Source: Streptomyces physcomitrii
GTDB lineage: Bacteria; Actinomycetota; Actinomycetes; Streptomycetales; Streptomycetaceae
Direction of reading: 5' to 3'
Assembly: GCF_012273655.1 (NCBI RefSeq)
Contig: NZ_JAAWWP010000019.1
Location: 87,662-149,586 of the forward strand
DNA: 61,925 nucleotides
In this document: piece by piece, positions 17,641-26,751 of the stretch
How the letters are laid out: each line of letters starts with the position of its first letter
How positions within the stretch are numbered: position 1 is the stretch's first letter
Position numbers and translations under genes: made by a program
Notes under the pieces: generated by a model
Told to the model about the DNA's origin: nothing
Database searches by the model: none
What the model saw: the letters and a program-made list of their open reading frames with translations, nothing else

Positions 17641-18810
17641 GTGCAGCACGCCAAGGAAACACCCGCCGGGGGCCGGCTCCACCGGGCCCGCGTCCTCTAC
17701 CGGAACGTGTCCAAACGACGGACCGCCTGGTTGCTGCTCAAGGACACCGTCAACTCCTGCATCGAGTACCGGGTCCTCGGCCTGGCCGCCGAGGCCGCCT
17801 TCTTCACGCTGCTGTCCGTGCCGCCGCTGCTGCTCAGCATCGTCGGCCTGCTCGGCTACGTGGACGCCTGGACCGGCACCGACACCATCGCGAGCCTGCA
17901 GACCAACCTCCTGGAGGCCTCCCGTACCGTCCTGTCCGACCAGGGCGTCAAGGAGATAGCCCGGCCGATCCTGGACGACGTGCTGAAGGGCGGCCGCCCC
18001 GACGTCATCTCGATCGGCTTCGTGATCGCGCTCTGGTCCGGCTCCCGTGCGGTGAACGTCTTCATCGACACCATCACCGTGATGTACGGACTCGACGGGG
18101 AGCGCGGCATCGTCAAGACCCGCCTGCTCGCCTTCCTGCTCTTCCTCGTCGCCCTGGTCATCGGCTCGGTGGCGCTGCCGCTGATGGTCGCGGGCCCGGA
18201 CGCGGTGGTGCAGATCGTGCCCTGGTCGGAGACGGCCGTGCAGATCCTGTACTGGCCGGTGGTCCTGGTCCTCTCGGTGGTCTTCCTCACCACGCTCTAC
18301 CACGTCTCGGTGCCCGCCAAGTCACCCTGGGTGGAGGACGTCCCGGGCGCCCTCGTGGCCCTCGCGATGTGGGTGCTCGGCAGCGTCATCCTGCGGATCT
18401 ACCTGATCAACACCGTCGAGGGCCCCTCCATCTACGGCTCGCTCGCCGCACCCGTGGCGGTACTGCTGTGGATCGGGGTCTCCGCCTTCGCGGTCCTGGT
18501 GGGCGCCGCGGTCAACGCGGCGATCGACCGGGTCTGGCCCTCGGTCGCCACCGCGGCGGCCCGCGAGGCCCACGCCGCCCGCGGCGGCAGGACCCCGGAG
18601 GGCTCGCACCTCAGGCGGCTCCCGCGGCGGCCCGCCCCGCACCCCACGGAGTACGGCCAGGACGACGAGGCCGCCGAGGACGACGCCCCCGACATGCCCT
18701 CCGAGTTCCCCGAGCGCTGGTCGAAGTTCCTGCCCCCGGACGACCTCACCGGACGCCTGCGCACCCACGCCAGACCGCACCAGGAGGGCCCGGGCCCCGA
18801 GGAGCGGTGA
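17641..18810 (+). CDS. YihY/virulence factor BrkB family membrane protein
   Basis: 389-residue integral membrane protein of the YihY (formerly RNase BN) family. Six membrane segments start at RVLGLAAEAAFFTLLSVPPLLL. The family block VSVPAKSPWVEDVPGALVALAMW and LAAPVAVLLWIGVSAFAVLVGAAVNA is present. The C-terminal 75 residues are a charged cytoplasmic tail rich in Arg, Asp and Glu. The function in this family is unsettled. GTG 17641 is the first possible start, but AAGGAG sits immediately before it, so the true start may be a few codons further in. Confidence 0.87.
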   Translation: MQHAKETPAGGRLHRARVLYRNVSKRRTAWLLLKDTVNSCIEYRVLGLAAEAAFFTLLSVPPLLLSIVGLLGYVDAWTGTDTIASLQTNLLEASRTVLSDQGVKEIARPILDDVLKGGRPDVISIGFVIALWSGSRAVNVFIDTITVMYGLDGERGIVKTRLLAFLLFLVALVIGSVALPLMVAGPDAVVQIVPWSETAVQILYWPVVLVLSVVFLTTLYHVSVPAKSPWVEDVPGALVALAMWVLGSVILRIYLINTVEGPSIYGSLAAPVAVLLWIGVSAFAVLVGAAVNAAIDRVWPSVATAAAREAHAARGGRTPEGSHLRRLPRRPAPHPTEYGQDDEAAEDDAPDMPSEFPERWSKFLPPDDLTGRLRTHARPHQEGPGPEER

Positions 18811-18838
18811 GCCCTCCGCGGCGCCCGCGCGTAGCCTG

Positions 18839-19552
18839 GTGAACGTGTACCGCGAACGCCCCGCCCGCCTCGACGGCGCCCAGGTCTGGAGCCGTACACC
18901 CGGCCCCGGCCCGCTCTCCGCGGTGCTGCCCGACGGCTGCATGGACCTGCTGTGGGTACGCGGCCACCTCTACGTGGCGGGCCCGGACACCCGTGCCTTC
19001 CGGCCCGGCGCCGCCGAAGGACCCCTCGGCCAGGATGTCGCCATGGCCGGGGTCCGCTTCCCGCCCGGCCGCGCCCCCGCGGTGCTCGGGGTACCGGCGC
19101 ACGCGCTGCTCGACCAGCGCGTCCCCCTCGCCGAGCTGTGGCCCGCGGCCGAGGTACGGGAGTTCACCGCCCGCGTCGACGCCGCCCGGGACCCGGGCGC
19201 CGCGCTCGAGGCCCTGGCCCTGCGGCAGGCGGCGCGCGGCAAGCCGGCCGATCCGCTGCTCACCCGGCTCGTCGCCGCCCTGGACGCGGGCGGCAGCGTC
19301 GCCGCCACCGCCGAGGCGGCGGGCCTCGGCACCCGGCAGCTGCACCGCCTCTCGCTGACCGCCTTCGGCTACGGCCCCAAGACCCTCGCCCGGATCCTCC
19401 GCCTCCAGCGCGCCCTCGCCCTGGCCCGCGCGGGCACCGCCTTCGCCACCACGGCCGCCCTCTCCGGCTACGCGGACCAGGCCCATCTCGCCCGCGAGGT
19501 ACGGGAGTTGACGGGCATGCCACTGGGCGAGCTGCTCGGCCGGGAGGGTTGA
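18839..19552 (+). CDS. AraC family transcriptional regulator
   Basis: 237-residue DNA-binding protein. The N-terminal half (about 1-120) is a sensing domain with LPDGCMDLLWVRGHLYVAGPDT, seen in AraC-type proteins with a DUF6597-like domain. The C-terminal half carries the two AraC helix-turn-helices: SVAATAEAAGLGTRQLHRL and FATTAALSGYADQAHLAREVRELTG. Start GTG 18839; a second GTG two codons later is equally possible. The regulated genes are unknown; the convergent VOC gene is a neighbour, not a proven target. Confidence 0.88.
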   Translation: MNVYRERPARLDGAQVWSRTPGPGPLSAVLPDGCMDLLWVRGHLYVAGPDTRAFRPGAAEGPLGQDVAMAGVRFPPGRAPAVLGVPAHALLDQRVPLAELWPAAEVREFTARVDAARDPGAALEALALRQAARGKPADPLLTRLVAALDAGGSVAATAEAAGLGTRQLHRLSLTAFGYGPKTLARILRLQRALALARAGTAFATTAALSGYADQAHLAREVRELTGMPLGELLGREG

Positions 19553-19612
19553 GAAGCCCCCGGCCGCACAGGGGGACCGGCGAAGCTCAGAGCTGGGCGG
19601 GGGCCCGCGGGC

Positions 19613-19969
19613 TCAGGGGCGCACGAAGCAGAACTCGTTGCCCTCGATGTCGTACAGCACCTGGAAGGAGCCGTTCTCGTCGGTGACGATCCCGCCGGAC
19701 CGCTCGGCACCGAGCGCCTCGGCCCGCAGGCTCGCCTCGGGGATCGAGTCCACCTCGATGTCCACATGCAGCCGGTTCTTGCCGCTCTTGGGCTCCGGCA
19801 CCCGCTGGAAGGCGAAGCGGACGGTCCCGGGAGAGTCCAGCGGGGCGTCCAGATACGACCAGTCGGCGGAGCGGTGCACGGGCTCGCCGCCCAGCAGCCC
19901 GGCCCAGAAGACCGCCAGGCTCCGGGGCTCGGCACAGTCGAAGACGATCTCGTCGAGTCGGACGCGCAT
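19613..19969 (-). CDS. VOC (glyoxalase-like) family protein
   Basis: 118-residue protein with one VOC/glyoxalase_6 fold unit (LDEIVFDCAEPRSLAVFWAGLLG, then LHVDIEV and the C-terminal DIEGNEFCFV). Possible metal ligands are His68 in RLHVDIE and Glu in GNEFC. Members act as dioxygenases, lyases or binding proteins; the substrate cannot be told. It converges with the AraC gene. Confidence 0.85.
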   Translation of the reverse strand: MRVRLDEIVFDCAEPRSLAVFWAGLLGGEPVHRSADWSYLDAPLDSPGTVRFAFQRVPEPKSGKNRLHVDIEVDSIPEASLRAEALGAERSGGIVTDENGSFQVLYDIEGNEFCFVRP

Positions 19970-20117
19970 GGGGCCAGCCTAGGCCGTGTCGGCATCGTCC
20001 CCGGGCCGGGCCGACCGGACAGCGGAACCGGCGTTCGCGGCACGGCCGTACGGACCGGTGCCGGATCTCGCGAGCCCGGCCCCGTTCCGTACGAGCGGTC
20101 CTACCCCTGTGCCGGTC

Positions 20118-20522
20118 CTACCCCTGTGCCCCGTCCAGCCCCGCGTACAGGCTGACGCCGTTGCCGTCCGGGTCGAGGACCACGGCGTACCGCTGGCCCC
20201 AGTCCGCGTCCCAGGGGTCCTTGGCGCTCTTGGCGCCCGCCGCGACCAGGGCCGCGTGCTGGGAGTCGACCTCGGCCGGGCTCGCGCAGCGGAAGGCGAG
20301 CCCGATGCGGCCCTCGCCGGAGGGGGCCCGCCAGTCGGGCTGGAAGGAGCGGATCACCTCCTCGGAGTCGAAGAGCAGCCGCATCCCGCCGGGGAGTTCG
20401 ACCTCGACGTGCGGTGCGGACTCGGCGCCGTCGGGGATGCCGAGCCCGAGCCGCCGGTAGAAGGCGAGGGTGGCGGACAGGTCGGAGGCGACCAGGCCGA
20501 CCACGTCGAATGTGGGAGTCAT
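20118..20522 (-). CDS. VOC family protein, second copy type
   Basis: 134-residue VOC fold protein (VVGLVASDLSATLAFYRRLGL, then VVLDPDGNGVSLYA at the C-terminus). The first metal-ligand His/Gln position is weak, so it resembles the bleomycin-resistance/extradiol-like group rather than true glyoxalase I. The start is ATG 20522; longer frames upstream run into a tandem-repeat stretch and lack codon-like composition. Confidence 0.85.
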   Translation of the reverse strand: MTPTFDVVGLVASDLSATLAFYRRLGLGIPDGAESAPHVEVELPGGMRLLFDSEEVIRSFQPDWRAPSGEGRIGLAFRCASPAEVDSQHAALVAAGAKSAKDPWDADWGQRYAVVLDPDGNGVSLYAGLDGAQG

Positions 20523-20643
20523 GCTCCGCAGCGTAGGCACGGCGGGCGGCGCGGGTCTTGAAGGAATCGGACACGCCGCCCGCGCGCCCGCCGCGCGGTA
20601 CGGCGGGCACCCGAGCACCGTCACGCAGCCTTCTGGCGCGAAG

Positions 20644-20844
20644 CCGCCGCCCATCCCTGGCGCTCCTCGCCCGGGAGCCGCCGCCCAGCCCTGGAGCATC
20701 TTCGCCCGGGAGCCACCGCTCAGCCCTCTGGAGCGCCTCACCCCGGAGCCTCAGCTCACCCCTGAAGTGCCTCGCCTGGGAACCTGCCGCCCATCCCTGG
20801 CACGCCGCGCCCCGGACCCCGCCGCTCACCCCCGAAGCACCTCG
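20644..20844. repeat. Six degenerate ~35-nt tandem repeats across the beta-galactosidase 3' end
   Basis: Units of 34-36 nt begin at 20644, 20678, 20713, 20749, 20783 and 20818. The common pattern is CCGCCGCYCA-CCCTGGMGC-CTCGCCCGGGAG. The last unit covers the stop codon and final codons of the beta-galactosidase gene, so the array looks like repeated copying of that gene end followed by drift. The 303-nt gap 20523-20825 contains nothing else recognisable. Confidence 0.7.
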
Positions 20845-23732
20845 AAGGTGAAGGCGAACCGCGCCCGCGCCACCCGGAGTCGGTGGGCGGGCAGTACGCC
20901 GGGGCCGCAGGAGGCGGAGCCGATGCCGTGCTGGCCGTGGTCCAGGTTCACCCATACCGAATCCCCGGGGACCAGGTCGGTGAGGTGGCGGGCCGCGTCC
21001 AGTTCGGCGGTGCTCCAGCGCCGGGCCGTGAACCAGAACTCCGGGTCCCCGGTGATGCGCAGGGCCCGGTCGCCGTCGGTGAGTTCGGCCCAGCGCACCC
21101 CCGCCCGGGCGCCGTTCTCCTGCGGCCGTACGTACCGGGTCTGGAGCGCGTCGACCTCCCGCTGCCAGCGGCCGAGCCGGGCGCCGCCGCCGGTGTCCGG
21201 ATAGGACTCGCCGGGCCCGGCGCCGAACCAGCGCACCCCGCCCATCGTCCGGGGCAGCGCGAGGCCCAGGCCGAGCCGGGGCAGCGGCAGCCGCCACTCG
21301 CCCTCGGGGGTGACACGCACCGCCACGGTCAGCCGCTCGCCGTCGGAGGTCCAGCGCAGCTCGGTCGCCAGCGCCAGGTCGCTCGCGTCGGGAGCCAGCC
21401 GCCCGCGCACCACCACCGCCCCGTCCGCGCTCTCCACCGCGTCCACCCGGTGCCGCATCCGGTCCAGGCCCAAGGCCCGCCACCGCCGGGCGAGTTCGGT
21501 CTCCGGCAGCCAGGGCGCGCCGTTGTCGTTGTCGGTCGGCGCCCGCCACACCTCCACCCGGGGCCCCCGCACCGGCACCCCGCCCACCGAGACCAGCTCG
21601 CCGGTACGGGCGTCCAGGACGCCGGGGCCGAGGAGGAGGCCCCCGTCGGCGGACCGTGGGGCGGTGCCGGTGGCGGGGGCGGGGGAGCGGCGCGCGGTGT
21701 CCTGGACCTGGCCCCAGGCGATCTCGTGGCCGCGCGGTGCCCAGTCGGCCGGCTCGCTCAGGACGGCGCGGACGGTCCAGTACGACTCGCCGCCCGGGCG
21801 CGGGGTGCCGGGCGCCGGGGGCAGCTTCACCTCGGCCTGCTCGCCGGGCTCCAGCGGCGGCACCTCCAGGCGCCCGCCGGACAGCTCCTCGCCCTCGGCC
21901 TCGTAGGCCCAGCTGAAGGTGAGGTGCCCGAGGTCCAGGACGTCGTGGAGGTTGCGGATCCGTACCGTACCGGTGCTCTCGCCTGCCTCGATGCGGACCG
22001 GGGCGATGACCCGCTTGTAGTCGTCGAGGCCGGGTGAGGGGGTGCGGTCGGGCAGCACCAGGCCGTCGCAGACGAAGTTGCCGTCGTGCAGCACCTCGCC
22101 GAAGTCGCCGCCGTAGGCGAAGCCGAAGCGGGGGTCGGCGAGGCCGTGGTCGATCCACTCCCAGACGAAGCCGCCCTGGCAGCGCGGATAGGTCTCGAAG
22201 AGCCGCTGGTACTCGGCGAGCCCGCCGGGGCCGTTGCCCATCGCATGGCCGTACTCGCAGAGCAGGAAGGGCAGTTCGGCCCGGGCGGGCGGTCCGTCCC
22301 GGTCCTCGCCGCGGCCGATCCGCCCGACCTCCTCGTGGTCCGCGTACATCCGCGAGTACAGGTCGGTGTCCGCGCAGGACCGGTCGCCCTCGTAGTGCAG
22401 CGGGCGGCCGGGATCGCGCCGCCGCGCCCAGTCGGCCATCGCGGAGAGACCGGCGCCGGTGCCGCACTCGTTGCCGAGCGACCAGACGATCACCGAGGGA
22501 TGGTTCTTGTCCCGCTCGACGGTGCGCGCGATCCGGTCGAGCAGGGCGGGGGTCCAGCGCTCCTCGGTGACCGGGTTGCCGCGCCAGCCGACCGCGTGGA
22601 AGCCGTGCGTCTCCAGGTCGCATTCGTCGATCACCCAGAGCCCCAGCTCGTCGCAGAGGTCCAGGAAGGCCGGATGCGGCGGATAGTGGCTGGTGCGGAC
22701 GGCGTTGATGTTGTGCCGCTTCATCAGGAGCAGGTCGGCGCGCATGGTCTCGTGGTCCAGGGCCCGGCCGGTCTCCGGATGGAACTCGTGCCGGTTCACC
22801 CCGCGGAAGAGCACCCGGCGGCCGTTGGCCTTCAGCAGCCCGCCTTCGACCGCGACGGTACGGAAGCCGACGCGCAGCCCCACCCGTTCGCCCCCGGTGG
22901 CCAGTTCACCCGCGTACAGCCGCGGGGACTCCGCGCTCCACGGCTCGACCGGCAACGTCGCCGACTCCCCGGTGGCGAGGTCGAGCCCGAGCTCCGGCAC
23001 CCGCACCCGCCCCGGCACCGTGGACTCGACGCGCAGGGTGCCCTCGTCCCGCTCGTGGTCCCAGGAGGCGTGCACGAAGTGGTCGGCGGCGGTGCCGTCC
23101 GGCCGGTGCCAGAGGTTCACCTCGCGGAAGATGCCCGGCAGCCACCACTGGTCCTGGTCCTCCAGGTAGCTGCCCGCGGACCACTGGTGCACCCGTACCG
23201 CGAGGACATTGCGGCCGGTGCGCAGCAGCCCCCCGACCGCGAACTCGTGCGGCAGCCGGGAGCCCTTGAACTCGCCCAGCTCCACCCCGTTCAGCCAGAC
23301 CCGGGCGCAGGAGTCCACCCCCTCGAAGCGCAGCACGCTCTCGCCGCCCGCCGGCCAGTCCGCCGGCAGCGTGAAGACCCGCAGATGGTCACCGGTCGGG
23401 TTCTCGTCCGGCACCCGCGGCGGATCGAGCGGGAAGGGATAGGGCGTATTGGTGTACGCGGGCGCCCCGTGCCCCTGGAGGACCCAGTGGCCCGGCACCT
23501 CGATCCGGTCCCAGTCCCCGCTGTCGTACGCCGGGTCCGCGAAGGAGTCGTCGTGGGCGTCCGCCCGCGGGGCGAGCCGGAAGCGCCAGCCGCCGGAGAG
23601 CGGCAGCCGGGCGGCGTCGGTGCGGGCGTAGCCGGTGCGCGGCGGCAGGCACCCGGTGCCGGGGGCGGTCTGCTCGTAGTAGGGGAGGGCTGCGTAGGGG
23701 AGGGCTGCCTTCGCCCGCGGTGCGCTGCTCAT
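20826..23732 (-). CDS. Glycoside hydrolase family 2 beta-galactosidase (LacZ type)
   Basis: 968-residue five-domain enzyme that hydrolyses terminal beta-D-galactose. A jelly-roll sugar-binding domain (GGWRFRLAPRADAHDDSF, GHWVLQGHGAPAYTN) is followed by two Ig-like domains flanking a TIM barrel, then a small Bgal_small_N domain. The acid/base Glu422 is in LGNECGTG and the nucleophile Glu493 in LLCEYGHAMGNG, equivalent to E461 and E537 of E. coli LacZ. No signal peptide is seen, so it is cytosolic. The start is ATG 23732. A 15-bp tandem duplication (23679-23708) makes AALPY twice near the N-terminus. No sugar transporter or LacI-type regulator is adjacent. Confidence 0.94.
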   Translation of the reverse strand: MSSAPRAKAALPYAALPYYEQTAPGTGCLPPRTGYARTDAARLPLSGGWRFRLAPRADAHDDSFADPAYDSGDWDRIEVPGHWVLQGHGAPAYTNTPYPFPLDPPRVPDENPTGDHLRVFTLPADWPAGGESVLRFEGVDSCARVWLNGVELGEFKGSRLPHEFAVGGLLRTGRNVLAVRVHQWSAGSYLEDQDQWWLPGIFREVNLWHRPDGTAADHFVHASWDHERDEGTLRVESTVPGRVRVPELGLDLATGESATLPVEPWSAESPRLYAGELATGGERVGLRVGFRTVAVEGGLLKANGRRVLFRGVNRHEFHPETGRALDHETMRADLLLMKRHNINAVRTSHYPPHPAFLDLCDELGLWVIDECDLETHGFHAVGWRGNPVTEERWTPALLDRIARTVERDKNHPSVIVWSLGNECGTGAGLSAMADWARRRDPGRPLHYEGDRSCADTDLYSRMYADHEEVGRIGRGEDRDGPPARAELPFLLCEYGHAMGNGPGGLAEYQRLFETYPRCQGGFVWEWIDHGLADPRFGFAYGGDFGEVLHDGNFVCDGLVLPDRTPSPGLDDYKRVIAPVRIEAGESTGTVRIRNLHDVLDLGHLTFSWAYEAEGEELSGGRLEVPPLEPGEQAEVKLPPAPGTPRPGGESYWTVRAVLSEPADWAPRGHEIAWGQVQDTARRSPAPATGTAPRSADGGLLLGPGVLDARTGELVSVGGVPVRGPRVEVWRAPTDNDNGAPWLPETELARRWRALGLDRMRHRVDAVESADGAVVVRGRLAPDASDLALATELRWTSDGERLTVAVRVTPEGEWRLPLPRLGLGLALPRTMGGVRWFGAGPGESYPDTGGGARLGRWQREVDALQTRYVRPQENGARAGVRWAELTDGDRALRITGDPEFWFTARRWSTAELDAARHLTDLVPGDSVWVNLDHGQHGIGSASCGPGVLPAHRLRVARARFAFTFEVLRG

Positions 23733-23990
23733 CGCTCTCCTCGCCGGTGGTCCGGGTGCGCCGGGGGGTCCCTGCGGCGGCCGGTCGCGCGCCACGCTAG
23801 GACGTAGGACGTCCGGTGTTCAAGGGCGGCGGGGCGCGCCGCCCGGCCCGGACGGTGTGCCGGGGGTCACCTGACCCGAGCCGGGAACGGGCCCGCCGGA
23901 GCGAAGGCATACCGTGAGGGGAGCGCGTCGGCGCGGGGACCCCGCACCGCCGCCTCGCAGTACCGGGTTTCTAGAGGCAAGGGAGACGAC

Positions 23991-25349
23991 ATGGGCGCCG
24001 GCCGCACCGCGTTGGTCGAGGATCTGATGGAGCGGTTCCCGCATGTACCGCGTGAGGCGGTCTTCAAGGAGGACCTGCTGCGCGGCGGTATCGCCTTCGA
24101 CGAGTCCGCGCTCAGCGACAACGAGGGCGGCGACGTCAAGCCGAAGTCGTACTTCATCTTCTCCTTCGACCACGGCACCCTGCCCGAGCTGGGCGCGGCC
24201 GCCCTGCGCCGCCCGCCCGAGGAGATCGTCCTCACCGGCGGCCCCTACGAGCTGCGCCGCACCGTGGTCTCGGTACGGGTCAACCCCAGCTCCCCCTACC
24301 GGGTCGCCGCCGACGAGGACGGCATGCTCGGCCTCTACCTCGACGGGCAGCGCATCGCGGACGTGGGCCTGCCGCCGATGCCGGACTACTACCGGCACAC
24401 CCTGGAAAACGGCAAGTCCGTGATGGAGGTCGCCCCCACCATCCAGTGGGGCTATCTGATCTACCTCACGGTCTTCCGGGTCTGCCAGTACTTCGGCGCC
24501 AAGGAGGAGTGCCAGTACTGCGACATCAACCACAACTGGCGCCAGCACAAGGCGGCCGGGCGGCCCTACACCGGGGTCAAGCCCGTCGAGGAGGTCCTCG
24601 AAGCCCTCGCCATCATCGACAAGTACGACACCGCGAAGTCCTCCACCGCCTACACGCTGACCGGCGGCGCGATCACCTCGCACATCGGCGGCCGGGACGA
24701 GGCCGACTTCTACGGCCAGTACGCCAAGGCCATCGAGGAGCGCTTCCCGGGCCGCTGGATCGGCAAGGTCGTCGCCCAGGCCCTGCCCAAGGACGACGTC
24801 AAGCGCTTCCACGACTACGGGGTGCAGATCTACCACCCCAACTACGAGGTCTGGGACCGCCGCCTCTTCGAGCTGTACTGCCCCGGCAAGGAGCGCTACG
24901 TCGGCCGCGACGAGTGGCACCGCCGGATCCTCGACTCCGCCGACGTCTTCGGCGCCCGCAATGTCATCCCCAACTTCGTGGCTGGGGTGGAGATGGCCGA
25001 GCCCTTCGGCTTCACCAGCGTCGACGAGGCGATCACCTCCACCACGGAGGGCCTGCGCTTCTTCATGTCGCACGGCATCACCCCGCGCTTCACCACCTGG
25101 TGCCCGGAGCCCACCACCCCGCTCGGCAAGGCCAATCCGCAGGGCGCCCCGCTGGAGTACCACATCCGGCTCCTCGACGCCTACCGCTCCACCATGGACG
25201 AGTTCGGCCTCTCCTCGCCGCCCGGATACGGCCCCGCGGGCCCCGGCCGCGCGGTCTTCTCCGTCAGTTCCTTCATGGACAGCCTGGACTCCTCCCGTAC
25301 GCCGGAGGAGAACCGCCCGGCCGCCGAAGCCCCGGCGGCGGAGGCCTGA
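23991..25349 (+). CDS. Radical SAM protein with non-canonical CX8CX2C cluster motif
   Basis: 452-residue cytosolic protein. Cys165, Cys174 and Cys177 are arranged C-QYFGAKEE-C-QY-C, that is CX8CX2C instead of the usual CX3CX2C. Around them are typical radical SAM landmarks: LIYLTVFRVC before, CDINHNWRQHK after, a GGAITSH segment like the SAM-binding GGE motif, and VQIYHPNYEVWD. Residues 1-140 form an N-terminal domain without a family I recognise. The tail (about 430-452) is Ala/Glu/Pro-rich. A ribosome site GGGAG lies 8 nt before ATG 23991. It is monocistronic with its own terminator. The reaction is unknown, and no precursor peptide or obvious partner is adjacent. Confidence 0.82.
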   Translation: MGAGRTALVEDLMERFPHVPREAVFKEDLLRGGIAFDESALSDNEGGDVKPKSYFIFSFDHGTLPELGAAALRRPPEEIVLTGGPYELRRTVVSVRVNPSSPYRVAADEDGMLGLYLDGQRIADVGLPPMPDYYRHTLENGKSVMEVAPTIQWGYLIYLTVFRVCQYFGAKEECQYCDINHNWRQHKAAGRPYTGVKPVEEVLEALAIIDKYDTAKSSTAYTLTGGAITSHIGGRDEADFYGQYAKAIEERFPGRWIGKVVAQALPKDDVKRFHDYGVQIYHPNYEVWDRRLFELYCPGKERYVGRDEWHRRILDSADVFGARNVIPNFVAGVEMAEPFGFTSVDEAITSTTEGLRFFMSHGITPRFTTWCPEPTTPLGKANPQGAPLEYHIRLLDAYRSTMDEFGLSSPPGYGPAGPGRAVFSVSSFMDSLDSSRTPEENRPAAEAPAAEA

Positions 25350-25356
25350 TCCCGCC

Positions 25357-25388
25357 CGGCGGGGCGCACCACCGGCTGCGCCCCGCCG
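25357..25388 (+). terminator. Terminator of the radical SAM gene
   Basis: A 12-bp perfect stem CGGCGGGGCGCA/TGCGCCCCGCCG with an 8-nt loop lies 7 nt past the stop codon. Confidence 0.75.
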
Positions 25389-25403
25389 AACGGCCTTGTG
25401 GGC

Positions 25404-25441
25404 TTGCCCAGTTGCCCAGTTGCCCAGTTGCCCAGTTGCCC
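25404..25441. repeat. 8-bp tandem repeat TTGCCCAG x4.7
   Basis: Four perfect TTGCCCAG units (25404, 25412, 25420, 25428) and a partial fifth (25436). It lies in the gap between the radical SAM terminator and the convergent DHFR-like gene. Such short repeats vary by replication slippage. Confidence 0.9.
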
Positions 25442-25510
25442 GGCGGTGCCGGTCCGGCCGGTGCTCACCGGTGCGGTGGGGACCGGGCGGGGCGAGGGCC
25501 CGGTCCTCGC

Positions 25511-26122
25511 TCAGCCGGCGTCGCGACGGCGGTAGCGGATATGCGTGGTCAGCGGTGAGTGGAGCACCTCGACGGGATCGAAGTCGAAGGTCTCGACGCC
25601 GTCGAACAGCCGCTCGCCGCTGCCGAGCAGGACGGGCGCGATGTCGAGGGTGAGTTCGTCGATCACACCGGCGCCGAGTGCCTGCCGTACCGTCGAGGCG
25701 CCGCCGGCGATGTCCACACCCCTGCCCCCGGCGGCTTCGAGCGCCCGCGCGTACGCGGCGTCGAAGCCTTCGGTGACGAAGTGGAAGGTGGTCCCTCCCG
25801 CCATCCCGACCGGTTCACGGGCGTAGCGCGTGAGCACGAAGACCGGGGCGTGGTACGGGGGTTCGGCGCCCCACCAGCCCTCCCATGCCTCGTCCCACTC
25901 CCCGCGGACGGGCCCGAACATGTTCCGGCCCATGACGTAGGCGCCGCGCGGGCGCATCAGCCAGCCGTCGGCCGTCTCGTCGGCCTCGGTCGCGCGCGGG
26001 TCGCCGATGTGCCAGCCGTGCAGCTCCTGGCCGCGCTTGCCCAGCGGATGGTCCCGGCTCTGCTCGGGTCCGGCGACGAAACCGTCGAGCGAGATCGACA
26101 TATGGCAGGTGGTGTCGGTCAT
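25511..26122 (-). CDS. Dihydrofolate reductase-like (RibD C-terminal) protein
   Basis: 203-residue protein of the RibD C-terminal/DHFR-like fold: CHMSISLDGFVAGPEQS at the N-terminus, AYVMGRNMFGP, and DIAGGASTVRQALGAGVIDELTLDIAPVLLGSGERLFDG at the C-terminus. These proteins bind NADPH; the physiological substrate of stand-alone forms is unknown. The start at 26122 is supported by an AGAGAGAAG ribosome site; a longer frame to 26212 has no good site. It diverges from the SRPBCC gene. Confidence 0.9.
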   Translation of the reverse strand: MTDTTCHMSISLDGFVAGPEQSRDHPLGKRGQELHGWHIGDPRATEADETADGWLMRPRGAYVMGRNMFGPVRGEWDEAWEGWWGAEPPYHAPVFVLTRYAREPVGMAGGTTFHFVTEGFDAAYARALEAAGGRGVDIAGGASTVRQALGAGVIDELTLDIAPVLLGSGERLFDGVETFDFDPVEVLHSPLTTHIRYRRRDAG

Positions 26123-26301
26123 CAGCTTCTCTCTGAAGGCAGCGGTGGTGCGGTGCCGTGAGGTGATCTGGCCCCACGACACATGCAGACTGGCAGAGGC
26201 GACCGAACTCATCGCGGACCGCGAAGCCGTTTTTGTCCCGGCCGCCGCGCGATCGGGCGGACCTGTGCGGTGGCTTCGGCGAGACCCCTTAGGCTCGGGT
26301 C

Positions 26302-26751
26302 GTGGCTTTCATCCGCCTCGTGCGTACCTCGCCCCACGACCCGGCCGAGACCTGGCGCCGCCTGACGAGCTGGGAGCAGCACGCCGGGGGTGTGCCGCTC
26401 ACCCGCATCACCGTGCAGACCGGCCCCCCGAACCGGACCGGCACCCGCTTCCTCGCCCGGACCGGCCTCGGCCCGCTCGGCTTCGACGACCCGATGGAGC
26501 TGGTGTCCTGGCAGCCCCCTCGGGACGGCGAACCGGGCCACTGCCGGATCGAGAAGCGCGGCCGGATCGTCACCGGGCACGCGGAGATCGCCGTGCACCC
26601 GGCGGCCGGGTCCGGCTCCCGCGCCCAGTGGCACGAGGAGATCCGGCTGCGCGGACTGCCCGCCTTCTGCGACCCCGCGCTGGCCTTCGCCGGTCGGCTC
26701 CTCTTCGGCCGGGTCCTGGACCGCCTGCTCCGCGACCGCCCCTCCAGCTGA
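26302..26751 (+). CDS. SRPBCC-type hypothetical protein
   Basis: 149-residue protein with START/SRPBCC-like features: FIRLVRTSPHDPAETWRRLTSWEQHAG at the N-terminus, a beta-rich middle with SWQPP and GHCRIEKRGRIVTG, and a long C-terminal helix (PALAFAGRLLFGRVLDRLLRDR). Such folds bind hydrophobic ligands. No function can be assigned. The start is GTG 26302; it is followed 106 nt later by an MFS gene on the same strand. Confidence 0.75.
   Translation: MAFIRLVRTSPHDPAETWRRLTSWEQHAGGVPLTRITVQTGPPNRTGTRFLARTGLGPLGFDDPMELVSWQPPRDGEPGHCRIEKRGRIVTGHAEIAVHPAAGSGSRAQWHEEIRLRGLPAFCDPALAFAGRLLFGRVLDRLLRDRPSS

Noticed and set aside
20101..22623. 840-codon minus-strand open frame
   Set aside because: Shifted frame of the beta-galactosidase running into the tandem repeat array; Arg/Gly/Pro-rich translation.
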